A program made the position numbers and the translations under genes. A model generated the notes under the pieces. That model did no database searches and was not told where the DNA came from. It saw nothing but the letters and a program-made list of their open reading frames with translations. 64,000 nucleotides of DNA from Caballeronia fortuita (GTDB lineage Bacteria; Pseudomonadota; Gammaproteobacteria; Burkholderiales; Burkholderiaceae): the NCBI RefSeq assembly GCF_001544835.2, contig NZ_FCNX02000007.1, positions 62,001-126,000 of the forward strand. The letters run 5' to 3'. Shown here piece after piece: positions 26,967-36,488 of the stretch; positions within the stretch are counted from its first letter, which is position 1; the number at the start of each line of letters is the position of its first letter.

Positions 26967-29225
26967 TTACTCAGCGATGCTCTCGTAGGCGTAGTAGCCC
27001 GCGTAGGTGCTGCCCATCAGCACCTTCGATTGCGGCACGTCAGTAAGCAGCACGCCCTTCATGTGCACGCCGCCGTGATACAGGCGCTTCATCGTCTCGC
27101 CGATTTCCTGCACCTGATTCTTGCCGTGCCGCACGACGAGCAGGCTCGTGCCCGCGTGCCTGCCGATCACGGTTGCATCGGTGACGGCGAGCACGGGCGG
27201 CGTATCGATCACGACGAGATCGTAACGCTGCTTCAGTTCGCCCAGGATCTCCCCGAGCCGGTCGCTCGCGAGCAACTCGGCGGGATGGGAAGGCAGCGAG
27301 CCTTTCGGAATCAGATCGACGCCGGGCAGCACATCGGGAATGATCACGTCCATCGGGTCGGCGCCCATGAGCACGTCGGAGAGACCGGGCGTATGGCGCA
27401 CGCCGAAGTGCGAGTGGATGTCGCCGCGGCGCATGTCGCCATCGATCAGCAGCACGCGCTTGCGCGTCGACGCGACGAGCGTCGCGAGATTCGCCGACAG
27501 AAACGACTTGCCCGCTTCGGGCCGCGAGCCGGTCAGCATCACGACGTTGTTGCGCGCTTCGCCCAGTTGCAGTTGCAACGACGTGCGCAGACTGCGAATG
27601 CCTTCGACAGCCGCATCTTCCGGCGCCTGCGCGGCGAGCACGTGCAGTCCTTCGCGACGCATGCCGACCTGACGTTGCAGACGAAGCTGTTGCGTGCTGC
27701 GCGGCACGATCGCGAAGACGCGCGTGCCCAGTTGCCGTTCGATGTCTTCCGGACGCTCGACGCCGCCCCACAGCGACTTGCGCACGAACGCCGCGATGAT
27801 GCCGAGCACGAAGCCGATGGCCGCCGAGATCAGGATCACGAGCGTGCGGCGCGGACGGATGGGATCGTCGGCGGCCTGCGCGAGATCGACGATACGCACG
27901 TTGCCCACTTGCCCCGCCTTCGCGATGCGCAGTTGCTGCGCGCTATTGAGCAGGTTCGCGTAGAGCTCGCTGTTCGAGCGCACGTCGCGCGTGTAGCGCA
28001 GCGCGGTCTGCTCGGTATCGGGCAGTGTCGACACGTTCTTGCCGAGGCGCGTCTGCGCGGCCGTGAGTCCGGCGATCTGCGCATCGAGCGCCTGAATCGA
28101 AGGATGATTGGCCGTGAAGCGCAGCGACAGTTCCGTGCGTTGCTGCTGAAGGTCGGCGAGCTTCGTCTTGTTGTCGACGATCTGCTGAAGGAGCAGGCGG
28201 CTTTCCTCGGAGAGATCGACCGATCCTTGCTTGTTGCGAAACGCGCTCAGGCGCTGTTCGGCTTCGTCGAGCTGCTTCTTCACGAGCGGCAGTTGCTGCT
28301 CGAGAAACGCGAGCGTGTGCTCCGCTTCGGCCGAGCGCTTCTGCGTGTCCTGCTCCACATAACGATTCGCGATGTTGTTGACGATCGCGGCGATTTGCTT
28401 CGGATTACTACCTTCCAGAGATACGCCGATGATGCCCGACTGCACTGCGGTCTCCGCAACGGTGAGACGCTTCTGCAGACGATCGATGGTCGTGATCGTC
28501 GAGAAGCGCTGCAAGTCGAACTGCACGCCGGGCGTGGCCGTCAGCGTGTCGACCTTGAGCGTCACGAGACCTTGCGGCGTCGCGCCCGATACTTTCTCCC
28601 CGACGTGTCCCGTGAGCACGATCAGGCCGTTCGGATCGCGCAGCTCGTATGCGCCGCGTTCGCCCGCGACGAGCGTGAACTTGCGGTCGTAGAGTTCCTT
28701 CGGCGTGTCGAAGAGCGGCACGCCGATCGCTTCGCCGCCCCATGCGAAACGCGAAAGATAGCCTTGCGGCACAGGCCTTTTCAGCATCGCGAACACATCG
28801 CCGGCGAGCTTGCCGACGACGGGAAGCGCATGCGGTGTCGCGTCGATGTCGAGATTGAGACGCCGCACCGTATCTTCGATGACGAGGCGCGAGCGCAGCA
28901 GTTCGATCTGCGCGGCAGTCGGCGTCTTCGCTTCGGCGAGTTGCGGAACGGCGGCCTGCAGCGCCCTGATGCCGGCGTTCGCGTTGCTGGCGTTGCTGGT
29001 GTTATTCGCGTTGTTGATGCTGGCGGGTTCGTCGACCTGGATCATCGCGTCGGCCTTGTAGACCGGCGTCGCGAGATACGCGTAAGTCGCGCCGCACGCG
29101 ATCACGGCGAGCATGACGATGGTGACGAGCTTCCAGTCGCGCATCACCGCGGCCAGATAATCGGATAGGCGCAACTCGTCGCCCGTCGATACGTCCACGT
29201 ATCGCGTATCAAAGTTCATCGACAT
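26967..29225 (-). CDS. Polysaccharide co-polymerase/tyrosine autokinase, Wzc (BceF-like)
   Basis: 752-residue inner-membrane protein controlling chain length and export of exopolysaccharide. It has an N-terminal Wzz domain with the first helix at about residues 33-53, a long periplasmic coiled-coil portion (LAFLEQQLPLVKKQLDEAEQ), a second helix near 465-485, and a BY-kinase domain with Walker A TGSRPEAGKS, Walker A' VLLIDGDMRRGD and Walker B VVIDTPP. The C-terminus has four tyrosines close together (STYAGYYAYE), the expected autophosphorylation cluster. It is the last gene of the manC operon. No Wzb phosphatase gene is seen nearby. Confidence 0.92.
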   Translation of the reverse strand: MSMNFDTRYVDVSTGDELRLSDYLAAVMRDWKLVTIVMLAVIACGATYAYLATPVYKADAMIQVDEPASINNANNTSNASNANAGIRALQAAVPQLAEAKTPTAAQIELLRSRLVIEDTVRRLNLDIDATPHALPVVGKLAGDVFAMLKRPVPQGYLSRFAWGGEAIGVPLFDTPKELYDRKFTLVAGERGAYELRDPNGLIVLTGHVGEKVSGATPQGLVTLKVDTLTATPGVQFDLQRFSTITTIDRLQKRLTVAETAVQSGIIGVSLEGSNPKQIAAIVNNIANRYVEQDTQKRSAEAEHTLAFLEQQLPLVKKQLDEAEQRLSAFRNKQGSVDLSEESRLLLQQIVDNKTKLADLQQQRTELSLRFTANHPSIQALDAQIAGLTAAQTRLGKNVSTLPDTEQTALRYTRDVRSNSELYANLLNSAQQLRIAKAGQVGNVRIVDLAQAADDPIRPRRTLVILISAAIGFVLGIIAAFVRKSLWGGVERPEDIERQLGTRVFAIVPRSTQQLRLQRQVGMRREGLHVLAAQAPEDAAVEGIRSLRTSLQLQLGEARNNVVMLTGSRPEAGKSFLSANLATLVASTRKRVLLIDGDMRRGDIHSHFGVRHTPGLSDVLMGADPMDVIIPDVLPGVDLIPKGSLPSHPAELLASDRLGEILGELKQRYDLVVIDTPPVLAVTDATVIGRHAGTSLLVVRHGKNQVQEIGETMKRLYHGGVHMKGVLLTDVPQSKVLMGSTYAGYYAYESIAE

Positions 29226-29314
29226 GATCTCGCTCGCTTACTTATTTTATTAAGTCGAACAGTGATGCTCCGGCGCGCCCCGCGCGCGCCGGTCAGACGC
29301 TTGCTTTGAAACGC

Positions 29315-30502
29315 TTACTTCGTCAACACGGCCGCCGTCAAACCAGCGTTGATCGCCGGCAGGAGCAGGTTGAGCACGCGCGAGAAGCGCACGAGCCCGT
29401 TGTTGTCGACGTAGACGACGTCATGCGGCTGCAGCTCGAAGTTGTTCGCGAGCAGCATTGCCACCGGCGAAATCGCGTCGAGCTTGTAGACCTCCGGCTG
29501 GTCCGTCGCGCCGTTGCGGATCACGTACAGTTCGCGCGGATTCGACGTTTCCGGGTTGAAGCTGCCTGCCTGCGAGATGGCGTCCGACAGCGTGAGCTTG
29601 CCGTTGCGCATCGGGATCACGGTGGCCGGCTTGGTCACTTCGCCCATCACGTAGACGCCGTTCTCGTCGCGCGAATCGACACGCAGCGCATCGCCCGGCT
29701 TGAGCATGATGTCCGACGGGCTGCGGCCCTTCGACGTCATGCCCGCCATGTTGATGTGATACGTGACGCCGTCGCGGATCAGCGTGACGCGGCTCTGGTC
29801 CGCCGTCGTCGCGAAGCCGCCCGCGCGGCCGATCGCTTCGGTGAGCGTCATCGGAATGTCGTTGATCTGCTGCGCGCCCGGCGTGCGCACGTCGCCGTCG
29901 ATATACACCTGCGACGCACGGAACGACGCGACGCGCACCGTCACCTGCGGCTTCACGAAGACTTTCGAAAGCTCGGCGTACAGCTCGCGTTGCACCTGCG
30001 TCTCCGTCTTGCCCGCGACGTGCAGCGACTTGTTCACGTACGGGAATTGCAGATTGCCGTCGGCATCGACGACGAAGCCCGGCGCGGCATCGGACGTGCG
30101 CGTCTGATTCGCCGGCTGGCCGAGCGCCGCGACGAGTTCGGGGTGGTCCCACACGGTGATCTGCAGCACGTCGCCGACGCCCAGCTTGTAAGGCGCGGGC
30201 TTGCCGTAGAGCGAGGCGTTCGGATCGCCCGTGACGGCGGGCTGCGCCATGCGCATCTTCTTCACGAGCGCAGCGTCGATCGGCGTGATCGGAATGTTGG
30301 TGGTGGTAGCCGGATCGCCCTGGTCGTTCGACGTCTCGACGAGTTGCGCCGGCTTCTCCATGTGCATGCCCGGCGAGAGCCCGCAACCCGTCAGGATCAC
30401 GGCGATGGAAGCTGCCGCAGCCAGGCTCGTGAGGCGGAAGATACGCGACACGTTGGTGTTGGCGGCCATGGAGGTGGTGCCCGGTTGTTGTTGGTTGTGC
30501 AT
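29315..30502 (-). CDS. Polysaccharide export outer-membrane lipoprotein, Wza (BceE-like)
   Basis: About 395 residues. A lipobox (VILTGC) follows a hydrophobic signal segment, and the mature part contains PYKLGVGDVLQITVWDHPEL, the polysaccharide-export (Poly_export) domain, then two SLBB-type repeats (VYIDGDVRTPGAQQIND; VYVMGEVTKPATVIPM). It forms the outer-membrane exit channel working with Wzc. The ATG at 30502 has AGGGGA nine bases upstream; an earlier ATG at 30520 overlaps the stop of the priming transferase gene and a later one is at 30469. The exact start is therefore uncertain, but coupling to the upstream gene is clear. Confidence 0.92.
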   Translation of the reverse strand: MHNQQQPGTTSMAANTNVSRIFRLTSLAAAASIAVILTGCGLSPGMHMEKPAQLVETSNDQGDPATTTNIPITPIDAALVKKMRMAQPAVTGDPNASLYGKPAPYKLGVGDVLQITVWDHPELVAALGQPANQTRTSDAAPGFVVDADGNLQFPYVNKSLHVAGKTETQVQRELYAELSKVFVKPQVTVRVASFRASQVYIDGDVRTPGAQQINDIPMTLTEAIGRAGGFATTADQSRVTLIRDGVTYHINMAGMTSKGRSPSDIMLKPGDALRVDSRDENGVYVMGEVTKPATVIPMRNGKLTLSDAISQAGSFNPETSNPRELYVIRNGATDQPEVYKLDAISPVAMLLANNFELQPHDVVYVDNNGLVRFSRVLNLLLPAINAGLTAAVLTK

Positions 30503-30519
30503 AATGGTCGTCCCCTGCA

Positions 30520-31899
30520 TCAGTAAGCGTTGGTGTGGCGTAGTCCCTTGAAGATCGTTGCGGCGATGATTCTCATATCGAGTCCGAACGACCAGTTACC
30601 CAGGTAGTACAAATCGTGAGCGACGCGTCCTTCCATCTTTTCGATCCGATCAGTTTCCCCACGAAAACCGTTGACCTGGGCCCAGCCGGTGATGCCTGGC
30701 TTGATCCGGTAACGATGGATGTACCCCGATACGACCTTCTGATACAGGTCGTCATGTTCGAGAGCGTGTGGACGCGGGCCCACGACCGACATGTCGCCGC
30801 GCAGAACGTTGAAGAACTGCGGCAGCTCATCGAGGCTGGTGCGGCGCAGGAACGCTCCGACACGGGTCACGCGCGGATCGTTGCGCGTGGCCTGGCGAAG
30901 CACTCCGGCCTGTTCCGTGTGCATGCGCATCGAACGGAACTTGTAGATGGTGAAGACGCGGCCGTCCGCGCCCTTGCGGTTTTGCCGGAACAGCACCGGC
31001 CCGCGTGACGTGAGCTTGATCGCAATCGCGATGCAGATGAGCGCCGGCGACACGGCGATGATCGCGCCGAGCGCGAACAAGCGATCGAAGATTTCCTTCT
31101 GCATCTGCGCCGATGCCGACAGCGGCGACGCGACGAGATCGATCGCGGGCTGGCCGAGCAGATCGGTCACGCCGCTTTCGAAGAGTGCGAGGCTGCGCAC
31201 ATCGGGAATGAAGCGCACGTTGATGAGATCGTCGCGGAATTCGTTCACGAAGCGCAGGATCGTCGGCTCCTCCGACAGCGGCAGCGCGAGCCATACCTCA
31301 TGCACGTTCTGTTTGCGCACGAACTCGACGAAGGCATCAAAGTCGTCATAGACGGGCACGCGCGTATTCAGACGCGACTTGCCCGCCGCCGCGTTGAACG
31401 CCGCGCATATGCGAAAGCCCGTGTCCTGCGAGCGCTCGATCTTGCGCAGAATCGAATCGCAATGTCTGCCGCACCCGACGATCGCCACCTGCTGCAGATT
31501 CAGGCCCGCGTGGCGCATGTGCGCGAGGATCGCGTGCGTGATGAGCCGGCCGGCGATCATGAGGCCGCCGGACATCGCGGTCCAGTAGGCGAACCAGAGG
31601 CGCGACACGTAGTCGAGCCGATGCAGCGAGAACATCAGCGCGAGCGCGCAGCCCTGCACGACGAGCCAGCCGAGCGAGACCTGACACGCAAGCTGGAGCT
31701 TGCTGCGGCCGCGCCACGACTGGTAGACGCCGAAGCCGGGAAAAAGCGCAAGCGAGAACGCCGCCGCGAATGCGACGAACGCCACCGAATAGGTGTGTGC
31801 CTCGATGTACTCGAACCTGATTTGCGACGCCACTGCCGCACCGCCGACGATCATCACGACGTCGAACAGGCGCGCGAGCAATCCCTGTAAATCGCGCAT
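30520..31899 (-). CDS. Undecaprenyl-phosphate hexose-1-phosphate transferase (WcaJ/BceB type)
   Basis: 459-residue priming enzyme that puts a hexose-1-phosphate, usually glucose, on undecaprenyl phosphate to start exopolysaccharide. Four N-terminal helices and a CoA-binding-like domain (VAIVGCGRHCDSILRKIE) precede the catalytic module: a fifth hydrophobic segment, GPVLFRQNRKGADGRVF, YKFRSMR, TSLDELPQFFNVLRGDMSVVGPRPHA and KPGITGWAQVNGFRGE. All core motifs of polyisoprenyl-phosphate hexose-1-phosphate transferases are intact. Start 31899 is the first ATG of the typical N-terminus. The stop overlaps the wza region. Confidence 0.93.
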   Translation of the reverse strand: MRDLQGLLARLFDVVMIVGGAAVASQIRFEYIEAHTYSVAFVAFAAAFSLALFPGFGVYQSWRGRSKLQLACQVSLGWLVVQGCALALMFSLHRLDYVSRLWFAYWTAMSGGLMIAGRLITHAILAHMRHAGLNLQQVAIVGCGRHCDSILRKIERSQDTGFRICAAFNAAAGKSRLNTRVPVYDDFDAFVEFVRKQNVHEVWLALPLSEEPTILRFVNEFRDDLINVRFIPDVRSLALFESGVTDLLGQPAIDLVASPLSASAQMQKEIFDRLFALGAIIAVSPALICIAIAIKLTSRGPVLFRQNRKGADGRVFTIYKFRSMRMHTEQAGVLRQATRNDPRVTRVGAFLRRTSLDELPQFFNVLRGDMSVVGPRPHALEHDDLYQKVVSGYIHRYRIKPGITGWAQVNGFRGETDRIEKMEGRVAHDLYYLGNWSFGLDMRIIAATIFKGLRHTNAY

Positions 31900-32036
31900 G
31901 TTTTTATCCCCGGAACGCAATCAGCCCTTTACCGCCCTCTTCGGTCTCCTCCTCGCGCTAACCCGTCTTTTTTTAGAGTGAAAGCCGTTGCAAGAAAGTC
32001 TGCTGCCTAACTTCTGGACGCCATCGTCCTTCGCGC

Positions 32037-33566
32037 TCAACTGCGCCCGTAGGTGTCGTCGAAGCGCACGATGTCGTCTTCGCCGAGATAGCTGCCCGAC
32101 TGCACTTCGATGATCTCGAGCGGCACCTTGCCCGGATTCTCCAGGCGATGCCGCACGCCGAGCGGAATGAACGTCGATTCGTTTTCGCTCAGAAGGAACT
32201 GCTCTTCGCCGCGCGTGACGAGCGCCGTGCCGCACACGACGATCCAGTGTTCCGCGCGATGGTGATGCATCTGCAGCGACAGCTTCGAGCCCGGCGACAC
32301 CACGATGCGTTTCACCTGGAAGCGCTCGCCGTGCTCGATCGAATCGTAGAAACCCCACGGACGGCGCACCTTGCGATGCGTATCCGCTTCCGGCGCATGC
32401 TGCTCGCGGATGCGCGCAACCAGCCCCTTGATGTCCTGCACGCGCGAACGGTCCGCGACCAGCACGGCGTCGTCCGTTTCGACGACGATCACGTTGGTCG
32501 TGCCGACACACGCGACGAGCCGCCCGCCTTCGGAGCGCGCATAGCTCGATGTCGCGCCTTCGAACACGACGCGGCCGCTCGCGACGTTGCCGGACTCGTC
32601 CTTGTCCATCGCGTCCCACACGGCGTCCCACGAGCCGAGATCCGACCAGCCCGCGACGAGCGGCACGACCACGCCGTCGCACGGTTTCGTCGGCGTGCCG
32701 ATGTGTTCCATCACCGCGTAGTCGATCGAATCGGACGGCGCGCGGCCGAACTGTGCTGCCTGCGGACGGAAGAACTTGCCGTCGTCCTCGCCTTCCTGCG
32801 CCGCCGCCGAGCACGCCGCGAACATGTCGGCGTTGAGTTGCTTCAGCGCCGCGAGCCACACGCTCGCACGCACGACGAAGATGCCGCTGTTCCACCAGTA
32901 CGTGCCCGCCGCGACGTATTGCGCCGCGAGCTCCGCCGCCGGCTTTTCGACGAAGCGGTCGATCTCGTGCGCGCCGTCATCGAGCGCCGTGCCGAGACGG
33001 ATGTAGCCGAAGCCGGTGTCGGGGCGCGTCGGCGGAATGCCGAGCGTTGCGATCACGCCGCGCGACGCATGCTCCGCGGCGATCGCGATCGCGCGATGCA
33101 GCGCGGGGATATCGGCGATGGAGTGATCGGCGGGCATCGCGACCATGATCGCGTCCTCGCCGTTCTTCATCGCGGCGAGCGCCGCGAGCGTGAGCGCAGG
33201 CGCCGTGTCGCGCCGCGCCGGCTCGACGATGATGCGCGCAGCGACGCCGCTTTCGCGCGTCTGCTCTTCCGTCGTGAATCGATGTTCCTCGCCGCACACG
33301 ATGATCGGCTCGCCGTCTACCTTGAAGTCGCCCGCGAAGTCCTTCAGCCGCGACACCGTGGCCTGCAACAGCGAGTCACGCCCGACGACGCCGATCAACT
33401 GCTTCGGAAACTGTTCACGCGACATCGGCCACAGGCGCGTGCCCGAGCCGCCGGCGAGGATCACGGGAACGATGCGGCGGCACGGCCCGGCCAGCCCGAG
33501 CGGACCTGCCTCGACGCCTGCTGCTCCCTGCTCCAATCCACTCTCCGTGCGTGCTTCATTCGTCAT
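32037..33566 (-). CDS. manC: Mannose-1-phosphate guanylyltransferase / mannose-6-phosphate isomerase
   Basis: 509-residue bifunctional enzyme (ManC/BceA type) making GDP-mannose. The N-terminal pyrophosphorylase has VILAGGSGTRLWPMSREQFP and FVEKPAAELA; the C-terminal cupin isomerase domain has QMHHHRAEHWIVVCGTA with the metal-binding histidines. Cytoplasmic. It starts the exopolysaccharide operon on the minus strand, with AGGAGAG before the ATG at 33566. GDP-mannose would supply mannose, rhamnose or fucose units of the polymer. A 21-bp palindrome lies about 60 bp upstream of the start. Confidence 0.94.
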   Translation of the reverse strand: MTNEARTESGLEQGAAGVEAGPLGLAGPCRRIVPVILAGGSGTRLWPMSREQFPKQLIGVVGRDSLLQATVSRLKDFAGDFKVDGEPIIVCGEEHRFTTEEQTRESGVAARIIVEPARRDTAPALTLAALAAMKNGEDAIMVAMPADHSIADIPALHRAIAIAAEHASRGVIATLGIPPTRPDTGFGYIRLGTALDDGAHEIDRFVEKPAAELAAQYVAAGTYWWNSGIFVVRASVWLAALKQLNADMFAACSAAAQEGEDDGKFFRPQAAQFGRAPSDSIDYAVMEHIGTPTKPCDGVVVPLVAGWSDLGSWDAVWDAMDKDESGNVASGRVVFEGATSSYARSEGGRLVACVGTTNVIVVETDDAVLVADRSRVQDIKGLVARIREQHAPEADTHRKVRRPWGFYDSIEHGERFQVKRIVVSPGSKLSLQMHHHRAEHWIVVCGTALVTRGEEQFLLSENESTFIPLGVRHRLENPGKVPLEIIEVQSGSYLGEDDIVRFDDTYGRS

Positions 33567-33623
33567 CGAGGACTCTCCTGCCTGTTCATGCGAACGGTCA
33601 TACCGTCCGGGAAATGATTAAGT

Positions 33624-33644
33624 GCCGGACCGATCGGGTCCGGC
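33624..33644. promoter_or_regulatory. Palindrome upstream of manC
   Basis: Eight-base arms GCCGGACC (33624-33631) and GGTCCGGC (33637-33644) surround GATCG. It lies between the stop of the GlxA-type regulator gene and the manC start on the same strand. It may be an operator controlling the exopolysaccharide operon or the terminator of the regulator gene; no clear T-run follows. Confidence 0.4.
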
Positions 33645-33708
33645 CAAAGGTCCGACGTTTTACGCCATAGTCGGTAGCTGAGCGGCCCACGTCACATTGG
33701 CGCGCGGG

Positions 33709-34707
33709 TCAGCCGTTCGCCTCGCGTCTGCTCTGCATCCGGTACTCCGTCGGGGAGATCAGAAGGCGCTTGCGGAAAATCTTCGCGAGCCGGTCGCCGT
33801 TGCCCATGCCGCTTCTGCGCGCGATCTTGTCGACCGGCAGTTCCGAATCCGTCAGAAGCGCACAGGTCACGGCAAGGCGCGCCTGCAGCAGATAATCGGA
33901 TGGCGTGATGCCCATCTCGATCTTGAAGCGGCGCAAAAAGTTGCGCTCGCTCATCGCGGCCACCTGCGCCGCATCGACGACCGAAATCGGCCGTTCGCAG
34001 TTGTCCTGCAGCCAGCGCGCCGCCGCGCGGATCTTGTCGCCCGCCGACGCCGCGCCGCTGTCGCCGAGAATCGACACCAGCTTCGCGGCCGATCCCGGCA
34101 TCAGGCGTTCCGCGACGCTGCGCGACACGTCGATGCCCAGATCGCGCTTGACGATCAGAAGCGCGCCCTTCATCGACTCGTAGCGGTCGCCTGCATCGCC
34201 CTGCTGTTCTTCGCGCACGAGTTGCATTGCGTTGCCGTAGCGCGCCTGCGCGTCCTGCGCCTGGCCGATGCCGGCGGCGTCGAGCACCTTACGGCCTTCG
34301 GAAATCGCGCGCACGACCGTCGTCTTCGTCTGCACGCGGCGCAGCCATTCAATGATGCGGTCGTCCCGCGCCGCCGCCTCCGCGCCCCGGCCGCCCGCGA
34401 CGAAGAGCGCGTCGAAGCCGCCGTAGTGGCGCGCATCCAGACCGTCCGTCCACACCCGCACCGACGACGAGCACGCCACGTTGCCGCCCTCGACCGACAG
34501 AAAGCGCACGTCGTAGCTGCAGTCCGGCCGCGATTTGGCCGACGCCAGCTCGTTCGCCATGTGGAAGACCTCCGCGACGATCCCCGCGCCCAGCAGGGAA
34601 AAGCCGTCGAACAGCAGGATCGCGATCTGGCGCACCTCGGTCTGCGAGGCTTTCGTCGCGGGGGGCGTCCAGCCCATGACAGCGGGCTCTAGAGTGGCGT
34701 AAGGCAT
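33709..34707 (-). CDS. GlxA-family AraC-type transcriptional regulator
   Basis: About 332 residues: an N-terminal DJ-1/PfpI-like domain (RQIAILLFDGFSLLGAGIVAEVF, then ALFVAGGRGAEA) lacking an obvious nucleophile Cys at the elbow, and two C-terminal AraC helix-turn-helix motifs (VAAMSERNFLRRFKIEMGITPSDYL; FRKRLLISPTEYRMQ). Cytoplasmic DNA-binding protein. It is a paralog of the protein at 36489-37547, with long shared stretches in the C-terminal domain. Being just upstream of manC on the same strand, it is a candidate regulator of exopolysaccharide. Start ATG 34707 has AGAGG nine bases upstream; alternative starts at 34713 and 34761 exist. Confidence 0.85.
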   Translation of the reverse strand: MPYATLEPAVMGWTPPATKASQTEVRQIAILLFDGFSLLGAGIVAEVFHMANELASAKSRPDCSYDVRFLSVEGGNVACSSSVRVWTDGLDARHYGGFDALFVAGGRGAEAAARDDRIIEWLRRVQTKTTVVRAISEGRKVLDAAGIGQAQDAQARYGNAMQLVREEQQGDAGDRYESMKGALLIVKRDLGIDVSRSVAERLMPGSAAKLVSILGDSGAASAGDKIRAAARWLQDNCERPISVVDAAQVAAMSERNFLRRFKIEMGITPSDYLLQARLAVTCALLTDSELPVDKIARRSGMGNGDRLAKIFRKRLLISPTEYRMQSRREANG

Positions 34708-35830
34708 GGTCATCCTCTGCAGCTTTGTTTCCTGTAAGGCGCGGAAGAGTTGTTCGGCCATTGCGGCGCATCAATGGACTTTCCCGAACTGCGCCGGGTT
34801 GCCGTGACCGATTGGAACGAAGTGTTGGCGGAATTGATCCGCTGGCTTGAATAATAAGCAGACAATCTTTTTTGTGCTCTAGATTTTCGCGCTTAAACCA
34901 CAAAAACTGTTCCGATGTGAGGGTGAGCGCACATTGAATTCCCTCCCCAATTCCGAAAAGGCTGCTTTCACGGCCTGAATTACAAAGCAGGATTTGTCAT
35001 ACAAACTTTCCCGCAGTCGATTAGCGGAATGTGATCCGGATGCCGCCGGATCGGACAGACGCGCACGCGCCAACGCCCGGAACGCGGCCCTGCGCGGCTG
35101 AGCGAGCGCCTTCGAACGCATGGCGGAGTGGCGAGAATGATTCATTATTGAAACATCGCTTCCCGTCGAAACGCACGTCCGTACCGCCACAATCGGAAAA
35201 TTTTGGTTTCGCCGTTACATTTGGGAACCAGTTGTAATCAAAACTTTGGATGCGAATTTAAAGGCTCTATTAGAACGTCACCTAATCAATGGTGATTTTC
35301 TATTAAGCGGGAACCGGTGATTCGGGCGATTATTAAATACAGACTTTTATTTTGATCCGACAGGATGATCGGGTATTTTCATATGAGTTGGAATGCTGCG
35401 CTGCAACGCAGGCGGGGCGGCAGCGAAGCCGCGTGCGCGCGGGGAACCGGGACTGTCCGCTGCCGCCATCGGCTAGTCATTTTGCGGCAGCGCACGCTTC
35501 GTCACGATTTGTTGAATGGTCGAATCCAGGCTTTGTAATCTTCGGTTCAATGCACACGAATCCGGCTGCCCGTTCGCAATTCGCAACGCGCGGAAGTATC
35601 TCGCAAGCCGCCCTGGGAAACCGGTCAACTTTGCCGACGGCATCGCGTGCATGACGCGCGCGTCCGTCAGGCTTGCTTGTTTCAGCCGTGAGAATCGCAG
35701 CAGTGGCGTACTTCGCTTCTTTCGGACGAAGCGCGTCGACGGGTGTGCGTGCGCACGGTCATGCGCGAGCGCAGGCGTCATCGTTTGCGCTTGACGCATT
35801 CCTGCGATGTCAGTCAAACATGGAGCAACG
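34708..35830. other. Long AT-richer non-coding region between the regulator and mannosyl hydrolase genes
   Basis: About 1.1 kb without a credible gene. Two stretches (about 34840-35030 and 35200-35400) are clearly richer in A and T than the rest of the window, with runs such as TTATTAAATAC and AAAATTTTGG. Small open frames on the minus strand are arginine- and serine-rich and have no domain. Such AT-rich gaps in high-GC genomes often bind H-NS-like silencers and hold regulated promoters, which would fit divergent expression of the flanking genes. It could also be a relic of transferred DNA. Confidence 0.55.
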
Positions 35831-36283
35831 ATGCTGAGCAACGCGGATTTTCTGACGGTGGTGCGGCTCGCGCCGCTCGCGGCGATCGATCTGATCGTGA
35901 CCGACGGCAAGCGGCGCATCCTCGTCGGCCATCGGCGCAACCGGCCGGCGCAAGGCACATGGTTCGTGCCGGGCGGGCGCATCAGGAAAGATGAATCGCT
36001 CGATGCCGCGTACCGGCGCATCGTCAACGACGAGCTCGGCGTCGCGAGCGCGCTTCGTTCGGCCGCGCGTTTCTTCGGCGTCTACGAGCATCTCTACGAC
36101 GACAACTTCGCCGGCGCCGATGGCATCGGCACGCATTACATCGTGCTCGCCTACGCGATGACGCTGAACGGCCAGGCGCCGATCGGCCGCTTCGATCAGC
36201 ACAGCGACTATCGGTGGCTGCTGGCCGACGAGCTCATCGCGCGCGACGACGTGCACGAAAACACGAAGGCCTATTTCCGCTGA
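35831..36283 (+). CDS. GDP-mannose mannosyl hydrolase (Nudix, Gmm-like)
   Basis: 150-residue Nudix enzyme that splits GDP-mannose to GDP and mannose, adjusting the GDP-sugar pool for capsule and EPS. The opening MLSNADFLTVVRLAPLAAIDLIV and the variant Nudix box around GTWFVPGGRIRKDESLDAAYRR match Gmm proteins, in which the classical REXXEE glutamates are altered. The C-terminus (HSDYRWLLADELIARDDVHENTKAYF) also fits. The ATG at 35831 has GGAGCAACG directly before it. Its closeness to manC supports a GDP-mannose role. Confidence 0.88.
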   Translation: MLSNADFLTVVRLAPLAAIDLIVTDGKRRILVGHRRNRPAQGTWFVPGGRIRKDESLDAAYRRIVNDELGVASALRSAARFFGVYEHLYDDNFAGADGIGTHYIVLAYAMTLNGQAPIGRFDQHSDYRWLLADELIARDDVHENTKAYFR

Positions 36284-36290
36284 TCCGCGC

Positions 36291-36395
36291 TTACGCGGCG
36301 CGCAGACGGCGGGTATCGAGATCATCTGCCAACAGTTCGTCAATTTCGGACTCGGGGCGCGGCGAGCGCCGGCCGCCGCGTATAGTGCGAGCCAT
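36291..36395 (-). CDS. Possible 34-residue small protein
   Basis: A short minus-strand frame between the mannosyl hydrolase and the second regulator. It would encode a basic, arginine-rich N-terminus followed by an acidic middle (ESEIDELLADDLDTRRLRAA). The acidic helix-like part does not look like a random GC-rich shadow, and the stop is TAA. GTGAG lies seven bases before the ATG. No homologue is recognised; it could equally be chance. Confidence 0.25.
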   Translation of the reverse strand: MARTIRGGRRSPRPESEIDELLADDLDTRRLRAA

Positions 36396-36488
36396 GTAAG
36401 CTCACTTTCCCGCTACTTGCGTTCCTTCATGGTCCGGACCGGGCAGACGCGCGCGCGCGCCGCTTGCTGTTCGCACAGGGAGAAGTCG

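Noticed and set aside
34879..35190. 103-codon minus-strand frame in the AT-richer gap
   Set aside because: No recognised domain, no good ribosome-binding site and an Arg/Ser-rich composition; kept as non-coding.
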